NCBI RefSeq assembly: GCF_003590095.1
Contig: NC_039494.1
Location: 5,890,001 to 5,954,000 of the forward strand
From: Trichoplusia ni
Lineage: Eukaryota > Arthropoda > Insecta > Lepidoptera > Noctuidae
Direction of reading: 5' to 3'
Length of the DNA stretch: 64,000 nucleotides
Made by a program: the position numbers and the translations under genes
The notes under the pieces: model-generated
Database searches by the model: none
The model's input: the letters and a program-made list of their open reading frames with translations, nothing else
Told to the model about the DNA's origin: nothing
Part shown: positions 25,313 to 35,903 of the stretch, piece after piece
How positions within the stretch are numbered: position 1 is the stretch's first letter
How the letters are laid out: every line of letters starts with the position of its first letter

Positions 25313-26455
25313 ATTATTAAATGATGTAATGGTTTACTCACGCGTATTTATCGGGGTAGCCCGACTAGTTTCGGACCCAACTGGAGTCCTTAATCATGAG
25401 CAGACGCAGTCGGGCTACCCCGATAAATACGCGTGAGTAAACCGTTACATCTTTTAATAATGAATCATTCTCACGATAGTTACTATCATAATAAATAATT
25501 GTTTTTTTTTTTGTCAATACTCTATTATAAACAGGCCGCACTTACAACTGTCAGCGAGATCAAAAGATCCCTACAGTATAATATTGACTTTGTCACTTTG
25601 AAGTGACGTTAAGACAAGTAGTCATAAGGGAACGTCACTTAGTCAAAGTGTCGTTTATAGATAAATTATATAAATAGATATTTTGACAAGTATCAAGCGG
25701 GTTCGAGAGAAATAAATGTGATTGTATTTTTAGGCAAGATAGATTTTTTCGGTATGCGTATTTAAGTATACTCTCTACCTGTTAAATGTAACATGTTTTA
25801 GTCACAAACCAACTAATATGGTAAGATTTTATATTGACGAACTGATTTCGTAAATTGTAACCTCATAACTTTTATTTCTATTTCATATAAATTTATATAG
25901 TTCGAGACCAATACTTGTAAGGTCTCTCATTATTCAGTTTTATTTTATGAAAATCAATTTACAGGAGTTTTAAGTATTTTTATCTCAAACCCGGTGATGC
26001 GAGAGCGAGTAGGCATTAAGAGTCGAACTTTGGGATTCGAATTAATTGAGTGAAAGTAAATAAGTGTCTGGGGTCAAGAATCTTTGCTGAACTTCAAGCG
26101 CGCAGGAAATATTTGAACAAGATTTTTATTATATTTTTTGATAAATAATTAATAAGTAATTTGAATCGTTGGGTTTAGCATTTTGAATAAGATAGCTTAT
26201 TACATTTTAGGTCACAGTTTTGTTATGGAAACGTAAGGACGTGTAAAATCGTAATGAAGTTAGATAATGTTAACCAATATCATAAGTGCATGTTTTTATA
26301 ATAACTATCGTGGGACTGATTCATTATGAAATGATGTAGAGTTCGACTCGCGATCCCGCCGCGTCTGCTCATGATTAAGGACTCCGGTTGGGTACGAAAC
26401 TAGTTGAGCTACCCCGATAAATACGCGTGAGTAAACCGTTACATCATTTAATAAT
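25313..26455. mobile_element. Inverted-repeat transposon, 1.14 kb, with a nested hairpin in its left end
   Basis: The two ends, 25313-25407 and 26361-26455, are each 95 bp and are reverse complements with about five mismatches. They contain 'ggtttactcacgcgtatttatcggggtag' and 'ggagtccttaatcatgagcagacgc'. A subterminal block also matches in inverse between 25459-25494 and 26298-26327. On the left a 44-bp piece of the terminus (25323-25366) is repeated in inverse at 25408-25451, replacing sequence that the right end keeps ('ggcgggatcgcgagtcgaactctacatc' on the minus strand). The 0.8 kb interior has no coding frame of note, so the element is non-autonomous. The target duplication is unclear because the outer ends are AT-rich. 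Confidence 0.85.
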
Positions 26456-28018
26456 AAGTGGATGTGTGATAACATTCCCATCTAAATAATAAGCAACTTC
26501 TGAAAGTACATTTATTGACTTTAAAGTATATTCTACTGTCTCTTTACTTCCATTAGTTCAAAGTTTCTTCATATATCATAATTACATAACATTGTAGGAA
26601 TCAGGAAACAATCAACCAAAGCTTTAAGATAACTTTTGAGTTATGTTTGCAGACTTCATTACAATTATAACTAAACCCGATTTCCCTACTAATAGTATTG
26701 GGACACGTCATCGTTTTAATCGGTCACATGAATATCGATTTTAATCTTTATCTTAGGGTGAAAAGGTGCGTTTTCCTCTGCACCGCATCATCGATCAACC
26801 TTTCGCCCCAATGGGGTCACAATTAATTTATTGTTTCCTCGTAATCGGCAAGAAATTGTGCAAAATCCTTGTTCAATGTTTATGTTAAGTTTGCCTCGTT
26901 ATTATTAATACCGAGAAGGTCGTTTTAGTGTTATGATTGAAGCTTTCATGCTCAAGGCAGAATTTATTTTACAAACAAATTACAATAATATAAATAAGTA
27001 AATAATTTTGTGAAATAAATGTTCATATTTTAATTAACTTGAAAATAAATAAAACAAATTAACGCTACAATGATTCCTTCATAATTTCGAATTAAAGTCA
27101 AATTAGAATTCCTGTACTTTTCATCAAAAACATTTACACGTTATCACGTTTAAATAACAATATAAATATTTATTCTCTTCTTCTAAATGTTGACTGTCCT
27201 TCACAACATACTGTCTGTCGTTTCAAACAGTGTGATTTAAATCTGTGTGAAAAATGAACAGAAATAGACCACTTTAACCAAGGAGGATGGAAAAAGCCGT
27301 GACAGGTCACAGGTGCCTCTGCCATTGGAAAATACCTCGTCGGTATAAAACTCTTTTGTCGTTATAGGAAGCCATTACTCGAACTAGGTTGCAAGGATTA
27401 AAATTCTAATTTGGATTTGGAAATTTCAGTTCCGAAGCGGATTAGAGATGAAGAGTAAAGGTCATCTTTGAAGTGGTATTGTTTGATGTTTTAAAGTCTT
27501 AAAAGTACAAGCATAATAAAATTTATATTTATAATATTTATAAAAGCGTTGTGAATATTTGGTATATCCACAAACGGCTAGTCCATTTCGTGGATTATAA
27601 AGAAAAATACGAAGATTTTTGTCAAATACATAATTTTCACAAAATGTGGGATATAAATAGTCGAAACTCTGAACAAACACAGGGTGCAGGTAGTTGTTAC
27701 ATGACTCACCCCGACATCTATATATAACTAAACAAATAATGTTTTATAGTGAACATTTAAATTAATAAAACTTACATGCAGTTTATGAAACCTATTAAAC
27801 TTTATCCGCTAAACAATTGTAATGCACCCACACAAGCATGGCAATCACGCGACCTGTCACGAACATGAAATAGAAGTAAAGCTTAGATAAAACTCTAGTA
27901 GTCTGAAAATAAAGGTTTTAATGTGATTAGGGATCACAAAAAGTTAAAAAAGGTAAATTCTGTTTAATTACTTAACCATTATAATGCTTTATTGTTGAAG
28001 TAAAGGGGTTGGGTTGGG

Positions 28019-28234
28019 CGCCTTGCCTTTTTGCTTTTTGCTGCCCGGATAACCGAGTGGTCGAGGTCACGTGTCGTGGGTTCGATCCCCGCGTAGGACA
28101 AGCGTGTTATCCACGAGTGCTTGTCCTAAATCTATGTCTTTGTGCATGTGACTTGAATGTTTGTGAAACACCTGCGATAAAAGTTTGCCTTATGTACCAC
28201 AATTGTACGTAAAAGCTTAAATAAATAAATAAGT
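28019..28234 (+). repeat. tRNA-derived SINE, best preserved copy
   Basis: It shows an A box in 'ggataaccgagtggtcgagg' and a B box in 'gtgggttcgatccccgcg' about 35 bases later, both needed for RNA polymerase III transcription. The SINE body 'ggacaagcgtgttatccacgagtgcttgtcct' and 'gtgcatgtgacttgaatgtttgtgaaac' follow, and the 3' tail is a short AAAT run (28217-28232). At least seven other stretches in the window match parts of it. The + frame at 28009-28212 lies within it and is not a gene. Confidence 0.8.
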
Positions 28235-28460
28235 ACGGGATTCTTTAAAATTCAAAATTGAACACTCAAAATCTTGAAAATCTAAAATTAAATAAATATT
28301 AAAGCTTTATCACAAAAAAAAAACCATCTAAAACTACTTGGGCATGTTATGGTAATAATTAAATATGCTAATAACTGCATTTGAAACGTGTGTTTTTTAT
28401 TATATTAATAGGTTCAGCACATGCAATGGTCCTAAATCATCTGGGCACATGCAAATATTA

Positions 28461-28502
28461 TTTATTACAGTGTATATACTTATGTATATACACTGTAATA
28501 AA
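28461..28502. repeat. Perfect 19-bp inverted repeat with 4-base loop
   Basis: TTTATTACAGTGTATATAC (28461-28479) is followed by TTAT and then its exact reverse complement (28484-28502). Frames on both strands overlap here because of this symmetry and neither has recognisable homology. Confidence 0.92.
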
Positions 28503-31393
28503 ACTACTATTCTTTCTCTTGTACATAAAATGTACACTATAGTCATAGGACTATACATGTTATGTATTGAATACCTATAAAAAATAAAATAACCTTTATT
28601 GCAACCAAAACACACAAAAACAATAATCCCAATCCACCAATACAATTCCACAAGCACTGATCTGAGTGGACACCAATGTCTAAACTAGGCCGAGCCTCTA
28701 TCTTATACGTCAGTTCATCCCCTGAAATAATAACACATGAACATGTGCATTACACCGTTATGTCAACAGTAATTAAGTTTTGATTTAACTGGATATACTT
28801 AAACAACGTTATCATGCGTAAAAACAAATGTAACAATACAATACGAAATTATAAAATTAACAATTTGTATTTGTAGCGCAAGTCTTAAAATGTATTGTCA
28901 GAAATAATTCTTACTCTTCTACTATTGAAATGGGTGAAAACGAAATCCTAATATAGTGCTATTTTACATTCTGTGCCTATTACCATCAGTCGTCACTTCG
29001 CTGTATAGCATAAACCATCATAGCTAGACAGATGAAATATATAAAGAAGATGTGGTTACCGTAATAACAATTAATAAAATCAGATTTGAGGTTCAGGCAC
29101 AAATGTTGTTAAGGTCTTAAACTGAAAGGTTGGTGGGTGAATTAATAATTGCCAACCAATCGATTTTGTTTTGTTTATTCTGACTGAACCCTTAGTATTG
29201 CGAGAGTCGTTGGTAATAATTATAACGTTGTCATTTCCTTCCACATATGATGAAATAATATTTCTGTTTCAATGTTAAATATGACTGAATATGAAGCGAC
29301 TGTTCCTGAGATACGTTGAATGAACTCGATAAACAAAGGCAAATTTACAAAATTCCACAAAATGTTCTTCAATCTTCACAATATTGGTATTCAAAACATT
29401 TTCAATGGATTTTCGATGTTAATATATTGTTTTTTGTTTGACTGTATTATTTAAATGAAATAGTCTTTGACTTAGTCTATTGCTATGGCGACGTTTAACC
29501 TTCGTCCGTGTGAAATTAAATACCAGTGGAAAAGTAGAACATTATCTAGACAGTTATAACGTTTCTCCTAGACAGATTGCGTCAGCTAGACAGTACTAAA
29601 TAAATATATTATGTGTCTGAATAAAAAACTGTTTATCTAGCCAGACATATCAGATTCAATGTTTGAAATGAGATGACAGAGCGAAAAAAATTTAGTGGTT
29701 TTTCTACTCGTGTTTTGTTTTGAAATTCTATTTTCGATAAATAATTGTTAATTTAAAATGTATTGAAAAAGCATAGGCAAAGGTTTCAGACCCAATCGGA
29801 GTCGTGAATCAAATCCTTCACCAACCACAAAGTGGTATGTGTATCAAAAAAGCACTGATGATGGAACTCATGACTACTTGCAAAGAAAAATATTTATACT
29901 TCACAGAACTATGCTATACTTTTTCATAATTTATATTTTACAAAGTACTTATTACAGTCAAAAGTTGATATCTAATCTGATTAAAGTTTTTAAACTATTT
30001 CCAGCCTCTGATTTAAAGTGTAACTATAAGAAATTTCAATTATAGTTCCATGATAACTATTGTTATATTTCACAAAAAAGAACTCGTTTAAATCTAGTAG
30101 AACGTTATAAATGGTGATGTTAATTAATTCCTTTTTACATTTAATGCGCTACGAAGAATAATGTATACAAGCAATTATGGTCTTTAAAGCCATAACTATA
30201 AATCACATAATTCCTTCGAAATTTACCTCATAACGATCACGTGTGTTGCATTATAAGTACAGTAATTAAGACACATTAAGTCGCGTAAAATCCTTCTAAA
30301 CTGGTGGGAATTTTGCTGGAAAATTGAAAATTAAAAAGGCATACCAAATATTTGTGGTAAATATTTAAACTTCTCGTACGTGAGAACACATATTTGAAGT
30401 CTCCAAATTATGACAAATTACAAGTAAAGTTTTGTTAAATGAAATGTCTAAAACATTTCAAATTACAGAAGTTATAATTAGGAGTTTACGTATTTAATAA
30501 TTTCGACAATAAAGCTATATGTACGAATGAACAACGATATACTTTTACAATTAATTAATTATTAGATTTAAACCTTATTTGACTTCTACTTAAACTTATC
30601 AGTCGCTTTACCATTTACCATATATCTAAGATACTTATGTCACTAACCAAAAGTTTGAATTTGTCGCAAACGTCCGCCATGAGACAAGTCACGACACAAT
30701 GGTCAAATTTTATTAATAAACTGTATGATTGCAACCTATAAATTAGAGTGGGATGAATTTGATGTTTTATTTGTAAATTAAAAAGAGGTGGCCCAAAAAA
30801 AATGCAAAGAGGAGAATTTCAGCTGTGGAACAAAAAAAGATTCATAAACAAATGTTAGAAAACTTGCGACAGAAATTTCTAGGATGTTCTTTAAGTTAAA
30901 AAGTCTTTAATAGTCACGGGTACAAAACTTTCTACGCTTAGAGATACTATAAAGTTATTAAACATCATTAACAGAACAAAATCGCTGCAGTAATATATTT
31001 CTAACACTAAACAATTTCCCAATGGAGGTCCATGTATAATCTTCTAATGGTGCGGTCATTCGCTTGCTACTAAAACGAATAACAAATATGAACCTTATTG
31101 CTTTACTACTAAAGGTGATATTATTAAATACTAAAATGCTTAACTATTTATCCGTACAGTCGGTAATAAAAGCCATTACAGAGAACTATTTTATGTAAAT
31201 TATTTCAAACGTTATTATAGCGACATTCGGTTGCTTACAGACAAAGAACCTTTCATTTATTAATAATGTTCTAGGACCCGATATTATGTAAGTAATACCC
31301 CTTCATTATATGTATGTACGTAACTACGTACATAGTATGATGTGTGTCAGGTTTATGTTAACTCTAAACATATTTTAAATGTTGATCCTAATT

Positions 31394-31409
31394 AAAAAAA
31401 AAAAAAAAA
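31394..31409 (+). repeat. Run of 16 A
   Basis: A homopolymer of 16 A. No retrotransposon body is recognisable immediately upstream. Confidence 0.9.
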
Positions 31410-31579
31410 CAAACTAATGTGTTAAAGACAACGGGTGTATTTTTCAAAAATAATTTGTTCCTCCCATACAAATTGTCATGACCTATTATAACTATTTTTT
31501 TGATGGAGACAAAATCGGAAAAAAGTCAAGTTTTCTCTATCCCACGGGTACCTTGTTACTAAAGCTCAGTAACTTTTTT

Positions 31580-31740
31580 CTCGTAACGTCACCTCGATGT
31601 ATCTATTCTCTTGAACCGTGAAAGCTAGACAGTTGATATTTTCACAGACGACGTATTACTAAAAGTAAACATCAAGATAACAACGATATTTTGGTCTTAA
31701 TTTTGCAAAGTACTTTTTCTTTAGCCTTTTTTATGAACCA
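31580..31740 (+). repeat. Dispersed repeat of the 'gtgatagctagacagttgaaattttcac' family
   Basis: 'ttgaaccgtgaaagctagacagttgatattttcacagacgacgtatt' is the clearest copy of the central phrase of this family in the window. The terminal 'gactcgcactt' part is not present here. Confidence 0.55.
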
Positions 31741-33089
31741 AAACCGTTCTATAAGGACTTGTTCCGCAACGGACTCAACCAGTATTTTTAAAAAAGGTTT
31801 TTGACATGAGACGGTAATCGTATCGTAGTAATTGGATTCAAATTAAAGTCCTATCATATAGATCCAGGTAATTTTGTAATTGTTTTCCTCGCGACAGTAC
31901 TAAGTATTAAGAAATGGCGACGGTTCACGTACGGTGAGCTTGCATGTGGCAACAAGCCAACATTTATCTACCTCCAAGATTACATTCCTGCTTGACACTG
32001 TGATTTAATATGAGGCAAACAATTAGCATTTTCATAAAAACTTTATTTATGGTGGCGTCGGTGGAAAATCGCGGCAATCAGCAAGGAGGTTGTGCAGTAT
32101 TGCTTTTTTTTGACAGCCTGGTGTTTTTAGTGAATCAGCCCTCACAAAAGGAGTTTAAAGAGGGATAGAGTGAGTAGAGTTAAATGAACGAAGTCAAAGT
32201 AGAAGATCGAATTATAAATTTTCTTTATAACTCAGGAACTGATGTCAGCTATTGACTTGATTATCTTGATGGTTAGTTCAACCGTTTAAATCATTTCAGT
32301 ATAAATATTGCTTTCGCCTTTCAACTGAAATCGGTCTTTCTAAAGTTTTAACAACTGTTGTTTAAAATAAGTTACTTGTACATGCTTGTCGTAGATTATT
32401 TTTAAAATTACCATAAAAAAACATATAGCTTTCAGCGCTGAATTTCATGAAAATGAAAATGATTTAAAATATCACACATTTTAGAACAAGTTAAAATATA
32501 TTTAATAAAATACACAAGCAACTTCTAATTTCGAGTCGAGTTACGAGCGGAGTTACGCCTCTGCAAGCGCGTTTTTTGCTGACCTTACCACGTACTCCAG
32601 TATTTATAAATGTAAGCTTTCACTTCTCGGTAAAAGTAAAATTTTTAACAGGATCGAGCACATTCATATTTAATTTAGGTTAGCCAAAATTAAATGTTTT
32701 TATACAGTCAGTTAAATTCTTCTACTAGGAAAGTAGGTACCATGAAAATATTTTTTTTTTACGAATCGTATCTTTCGAAATTTCGATCGATTTTGGCATC
32801 CATGGCGTCGCACAGCGCTGACTGGCTGCGTAGGACATGAAGTGCAAAAGCGAGGGTATAAGCATACAACTATTCGTTTATTAGCATATTCCGATGAGAT
32901 GACAACCTTATAAGACTGTAGAAAGATCAGAAGTAGGCTCCAGACTTCTCTTGCCTTCCAAAAAAACCCCAGCTGATACGATAATAGGTATTTGAAAAGT
33001 TAGTGATTGCCTTTGAATCGAATCCAAGGCTTTGCAAGTAAAGGCATTATAGCGTAGTGGCAATATTTTACATTAAGAAAAATTAAACA

Positions 33090-33180
33090 CAAAGAGGGAA
33101 ACATTTGAACCTCCAACGGGAATTAAACCAGCAACTTAATGTCTCATAACTATCCAGCTAACGGGGTCCCTGACCGAGCG
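33090..33180 (-). repeat. SINE-like fragment
   Basis: 'cctccaacgggaattaaaccagcaactt' looks like a decayed reverse B box of the type seen at 17755-17780 ('cgcgggaaccgaaccagcaactcg'). No A box can be made out. Confidence 0.4.
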
Positions 33181-34039
33181 TTCAAATTCATCCATTGCGC
33201 CTTGTTCCATATTTTTTCCAAAATTTTAATAGAAAATTATTAGAATGCTCTTTCTCCATTCTTCTAAACTAGTAAATAATTAATTCCCCATTTCTAAACA
33301 TAAAATAAAGGCTATTAACAGTAACAGCAGCTAACGTTTCCGTCGGATTGCGGCTAAAGCTATCTGCAGTAATTTATTTGGCATTGTTCGTGAGTTCATT
33401 AGTTTTAACGTGGATAAAATAACGTCTTAATTGAAGCATTATTAGAGATATTGTTGCGTACTAGTTGCTGCGTTTGCTTTTCTTCTTTTTTTTCCAATAA
33501 AAGTCCCAATGCTGGGAAAATATATTTTCTTACATAATCATGAGCTAGAGCAGTGGCGGGGTCGCGAGCAAGCCACATGGATAAACCGAATCATCAAAAG
33601 ACAGATGACAAATTCCAACGCATATATTATAATTCCTTTTTTATATTGCCAGATTCTCAGTGTTCAGTGGTTGTCCAAAGAAATACACTTGTAGCCTAGA
33701 TCAAGACTAATTCCTCACTTGGCTGAAGTTTTTATTTCATTTTGCTCTCGACGGCTAACTTTGTTTTTGTGGATTAATGTGGTTAGTGAAAACCGACTGT
33801 AATCGTGTAACATTAATATCTTGCATTAGTCCGTTGTTTTCCTCTAATTTATACTTTTTGACTCTCCGTTAATAGTGTTTTTGTTGGAATTAACATGTAG
33901 ATTTCTGTACCTAAAGTTTATATATACATTTAAAGATGTGCAATATAATTTTATTTAAGAACTTTTATGTACCCATATTCGCAAATGATTTCATGTGATT
34001 TGATTTGAAAAATAACAAATTCTTTTTCTTTACCCTGTT

Positions 34040-34090
34040 TGTACAGAACCCTTAGTGTCACTAGTCAGACTCACACTTGACAGATTGTTT
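34040..34090 (+). repeat. End fragment of the 'gtgcgagtcggactcg' repeat
   Basis: 'acagaacccttagtgtcactagtcagactcacacttgacagattg' matches the 3' end phrase of the family seen at 21205-21240. It lies within the + frame 34055-34354, which is therefore unlikely to be a gene. Confidence 0.5.
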
Positions 34091-34859
34091 ATATACCGCA
34101 GTAAGTTAAACATTTTTAAATTTAAACTCATATTGAGAAATGTATATAATTTTATTCGTTCATATCTATTCTGTGCCTTCTACATGTTTGTACCACAAGA
34201 TTTAACTGTTTACACTTATTTCTTTCACCAAAATTGTTTAGGTAGTGATCCCAATAAGCTTATAACTTGCCAACTCGTATCAGCTGAGGGATTTTGTGCT
34301 TGGGAATTTCTAACATTATTTAAACCAAAATATTTTCTGGTACCTAAACTTTAATTCAACCACTTTGTGTTAGGTCATTCTCAAGGTTACTGTTCACGTA
34401 AGTTTTGTACAGACAGCTGTTAAAAGCAAGAGTTTAAGATGTAATGTACTGCAGATGCAACTTGTTCTCTTTTATGACACAACTCTGAAGGAAAATTATG
34501 TTTAAAAGACTCGGATTGCTCACATAACTTGAGATGAAAGCTTTTTAAGAAACATCACTTTACGTACTCTACATTTTTCTAATTTTCCACGTTCTTTTAT
34601 AGTGAAACCTCCTTCGTAAAATAAACTCAAAACAAAAACAAAATTCAAGCTATGGGGCTAATAAACACTGCCGACATAGCCGACAATAACTTGAGGCCTG
34701 AATAAATGAAGAATGCGCAAGACAATTTACTTAACTCGTGCTTGAGTTAAACCGTACTTGTAAAGGTAGAGACTCACCAGGGACTGAATAGAGCCATGAA
34801 ATTTATCGAGAGCAGTAAATCACACATTGCTTATAGGATATTTGTGTCTATTGAATTAA

Positions 34860-35010
34860 ATTATTGTGTCCCGGGGTCGCCCAAACATTTAAGTCTCATG
34901 CCTAAATACACCCCTACAGGACAAGTATTTGTTATCACACAAACGCTCACTACGCTCACTAGGCGTGGATTGAACCCGCAACATTCCGCGAACACTCGGT
35001 TTGTTATAGC
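34860..35010 (-). repeat. tRNA-derived SINE remnant
   Basis: On the minus strand the head reads 'ccgagtgttcgcggaatgttgcgggttcaatccacgcc' (decayed A/B region), followed by 'gtgtgataacaaatacttgtcctg'. The + frame at 34796-35032 passes through it and is an artefact. Confidence 0.55.
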
Positions 35011-35760
35011 AGTTACTATTTGTTACTTTTAATGTGAAATCAAGAGACCAGGAAGTTACACCAGCTATTTAAAATAAAATTGACAATGTTTTTAAAGAGA
35101 GACACCGCTCTAGGCCTTTTAATTTACCGTCCCTTTCAATACTGCAACAGCCTTACTTTGTGAGGTGAAATTAAGCTCCAGGGGTCCGTAGTGCATTACG
35201 TAAGTGAGATCAGTTTGTCTCTAGCCTTATAGTTCTTGATAAGATTTTGCCAGTAAAGTACAATATTATGACAACCTATCCAATCTAAATTAACCCAAGA
35301 TTGTTGAAGTTTATTTAGGGTCTCAAGCAATTTCACACTTTACATGGAAACTGACTGTTAATTAAGGCTCTGAAGTCATGAAACTTGATAATTCCTTGTA
35401 GATTAAACTAATAGTTGGACTGAGTTATGTCAATAATTATCTGTGACCCAAAATTCTAAAACGGCTTATTTTTTTAACCAGTCAGAGAACAAAAATCAAT
35501 AAGTCAATCTCGTTTTCAAAATGATATTACATGGTTACAGGCAATGAGCAGTCATTACCCGGTATTATGTTTAACCTTTGATCTGTAAGTTGAGCAACTT
35601 TGAAATTTCATATATAGTACTAGGTAAATAGTAGGATAGGTACTTAATCAATTTGATTACCTTAATTTATTTTCGATGCTGAATACGAAAAAAAACTGAG
35701 CATAACAAAGTTTGACAAAATTTTCAGAATTGTCCTTAATAATGTTTTTCTTTGTTACAG

Positions 35761-35903
35761 CGTGACAAACATTTTCCTGGTGAACCTCTCCGTTGCTGAT
35801 CTCCTGGTCACTTTGTTCTGCATGCCGGTGCAGATTGCCAAGTCTGTGACACTACTATGGTACTTCGGTGAAGTCATGTGCAAGACTGTTAATTTCTTGC
35901 AAG
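35761..35903 (+). CDS. Peptide-type class A GPCR, internal exon encoding TM2 to start of TM3
   Basis: This internal exon is the first recognisable part of a seven-transmembrane receptor that would sit in the plasma membrane and bind an extracellular ligand, probably a neuropeptide. It follows a good acceptor (tttctttgttacag) and ends at a strong donor (CAAG|GTACGT). The first base completes a codon begun in a missing upstream exon; then 47 full codons follow and one base is left over (phase 1). The peptide starts VTNIFLVNLSVADLL, a typical TM2 with the conserved aspartate in SVAD. ECL1 carries the usual tryptophan in LLWYFGE. The conserved TM3 cysteine is in VMCKTVNFLQ. The TM1 exon could not be found upstream in the window. 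GPCR assignment is near certain. The subtype is inferred: trissin-receptor-like is my best guess, with other insect neuropeptide receptors (such as the CNMamide or orexin/allatotropin-like groups) as alternatives. Confidence 0.95.

Larger units (their letters stand above)
1..35760. other. Repeat-rich region with no recognised coding gene (5' flank or upstream intron of the receptor)
   Basis: The open frames here are 60-118 codons long, lack recognisable domains, and several lack an ATG. I could not find the TM1 exon that must precede 35761, so this region is either intron sequence with TM1 outside the window or it hides a TM1 exon that I missed. The content that can be named is listed as separate repeats. 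Stretches where I see nothing beyond AT-rich sequence include roughly 2300-3780, 9130-10600, 10870-11890, 12000-13080, 13760-15120, 18670-20000, 22410-24550, 26460-28010, 28510-31390 and 31750-33080. Confidence 0.6.

Noticed and set aside
28079..28092. GGGTTCGATCCC suggesting a tRNA gene
   Set aside because: The upstream and downstream sequence does not fold into a cloverleaf with an acceptor stem, and the SINE body follows directly.
28009..28212. 67-codon + frame
   Set aside because: It lies inside a tRNA-derived SINE, and its reading is an accident of the A- and B-box sequence.
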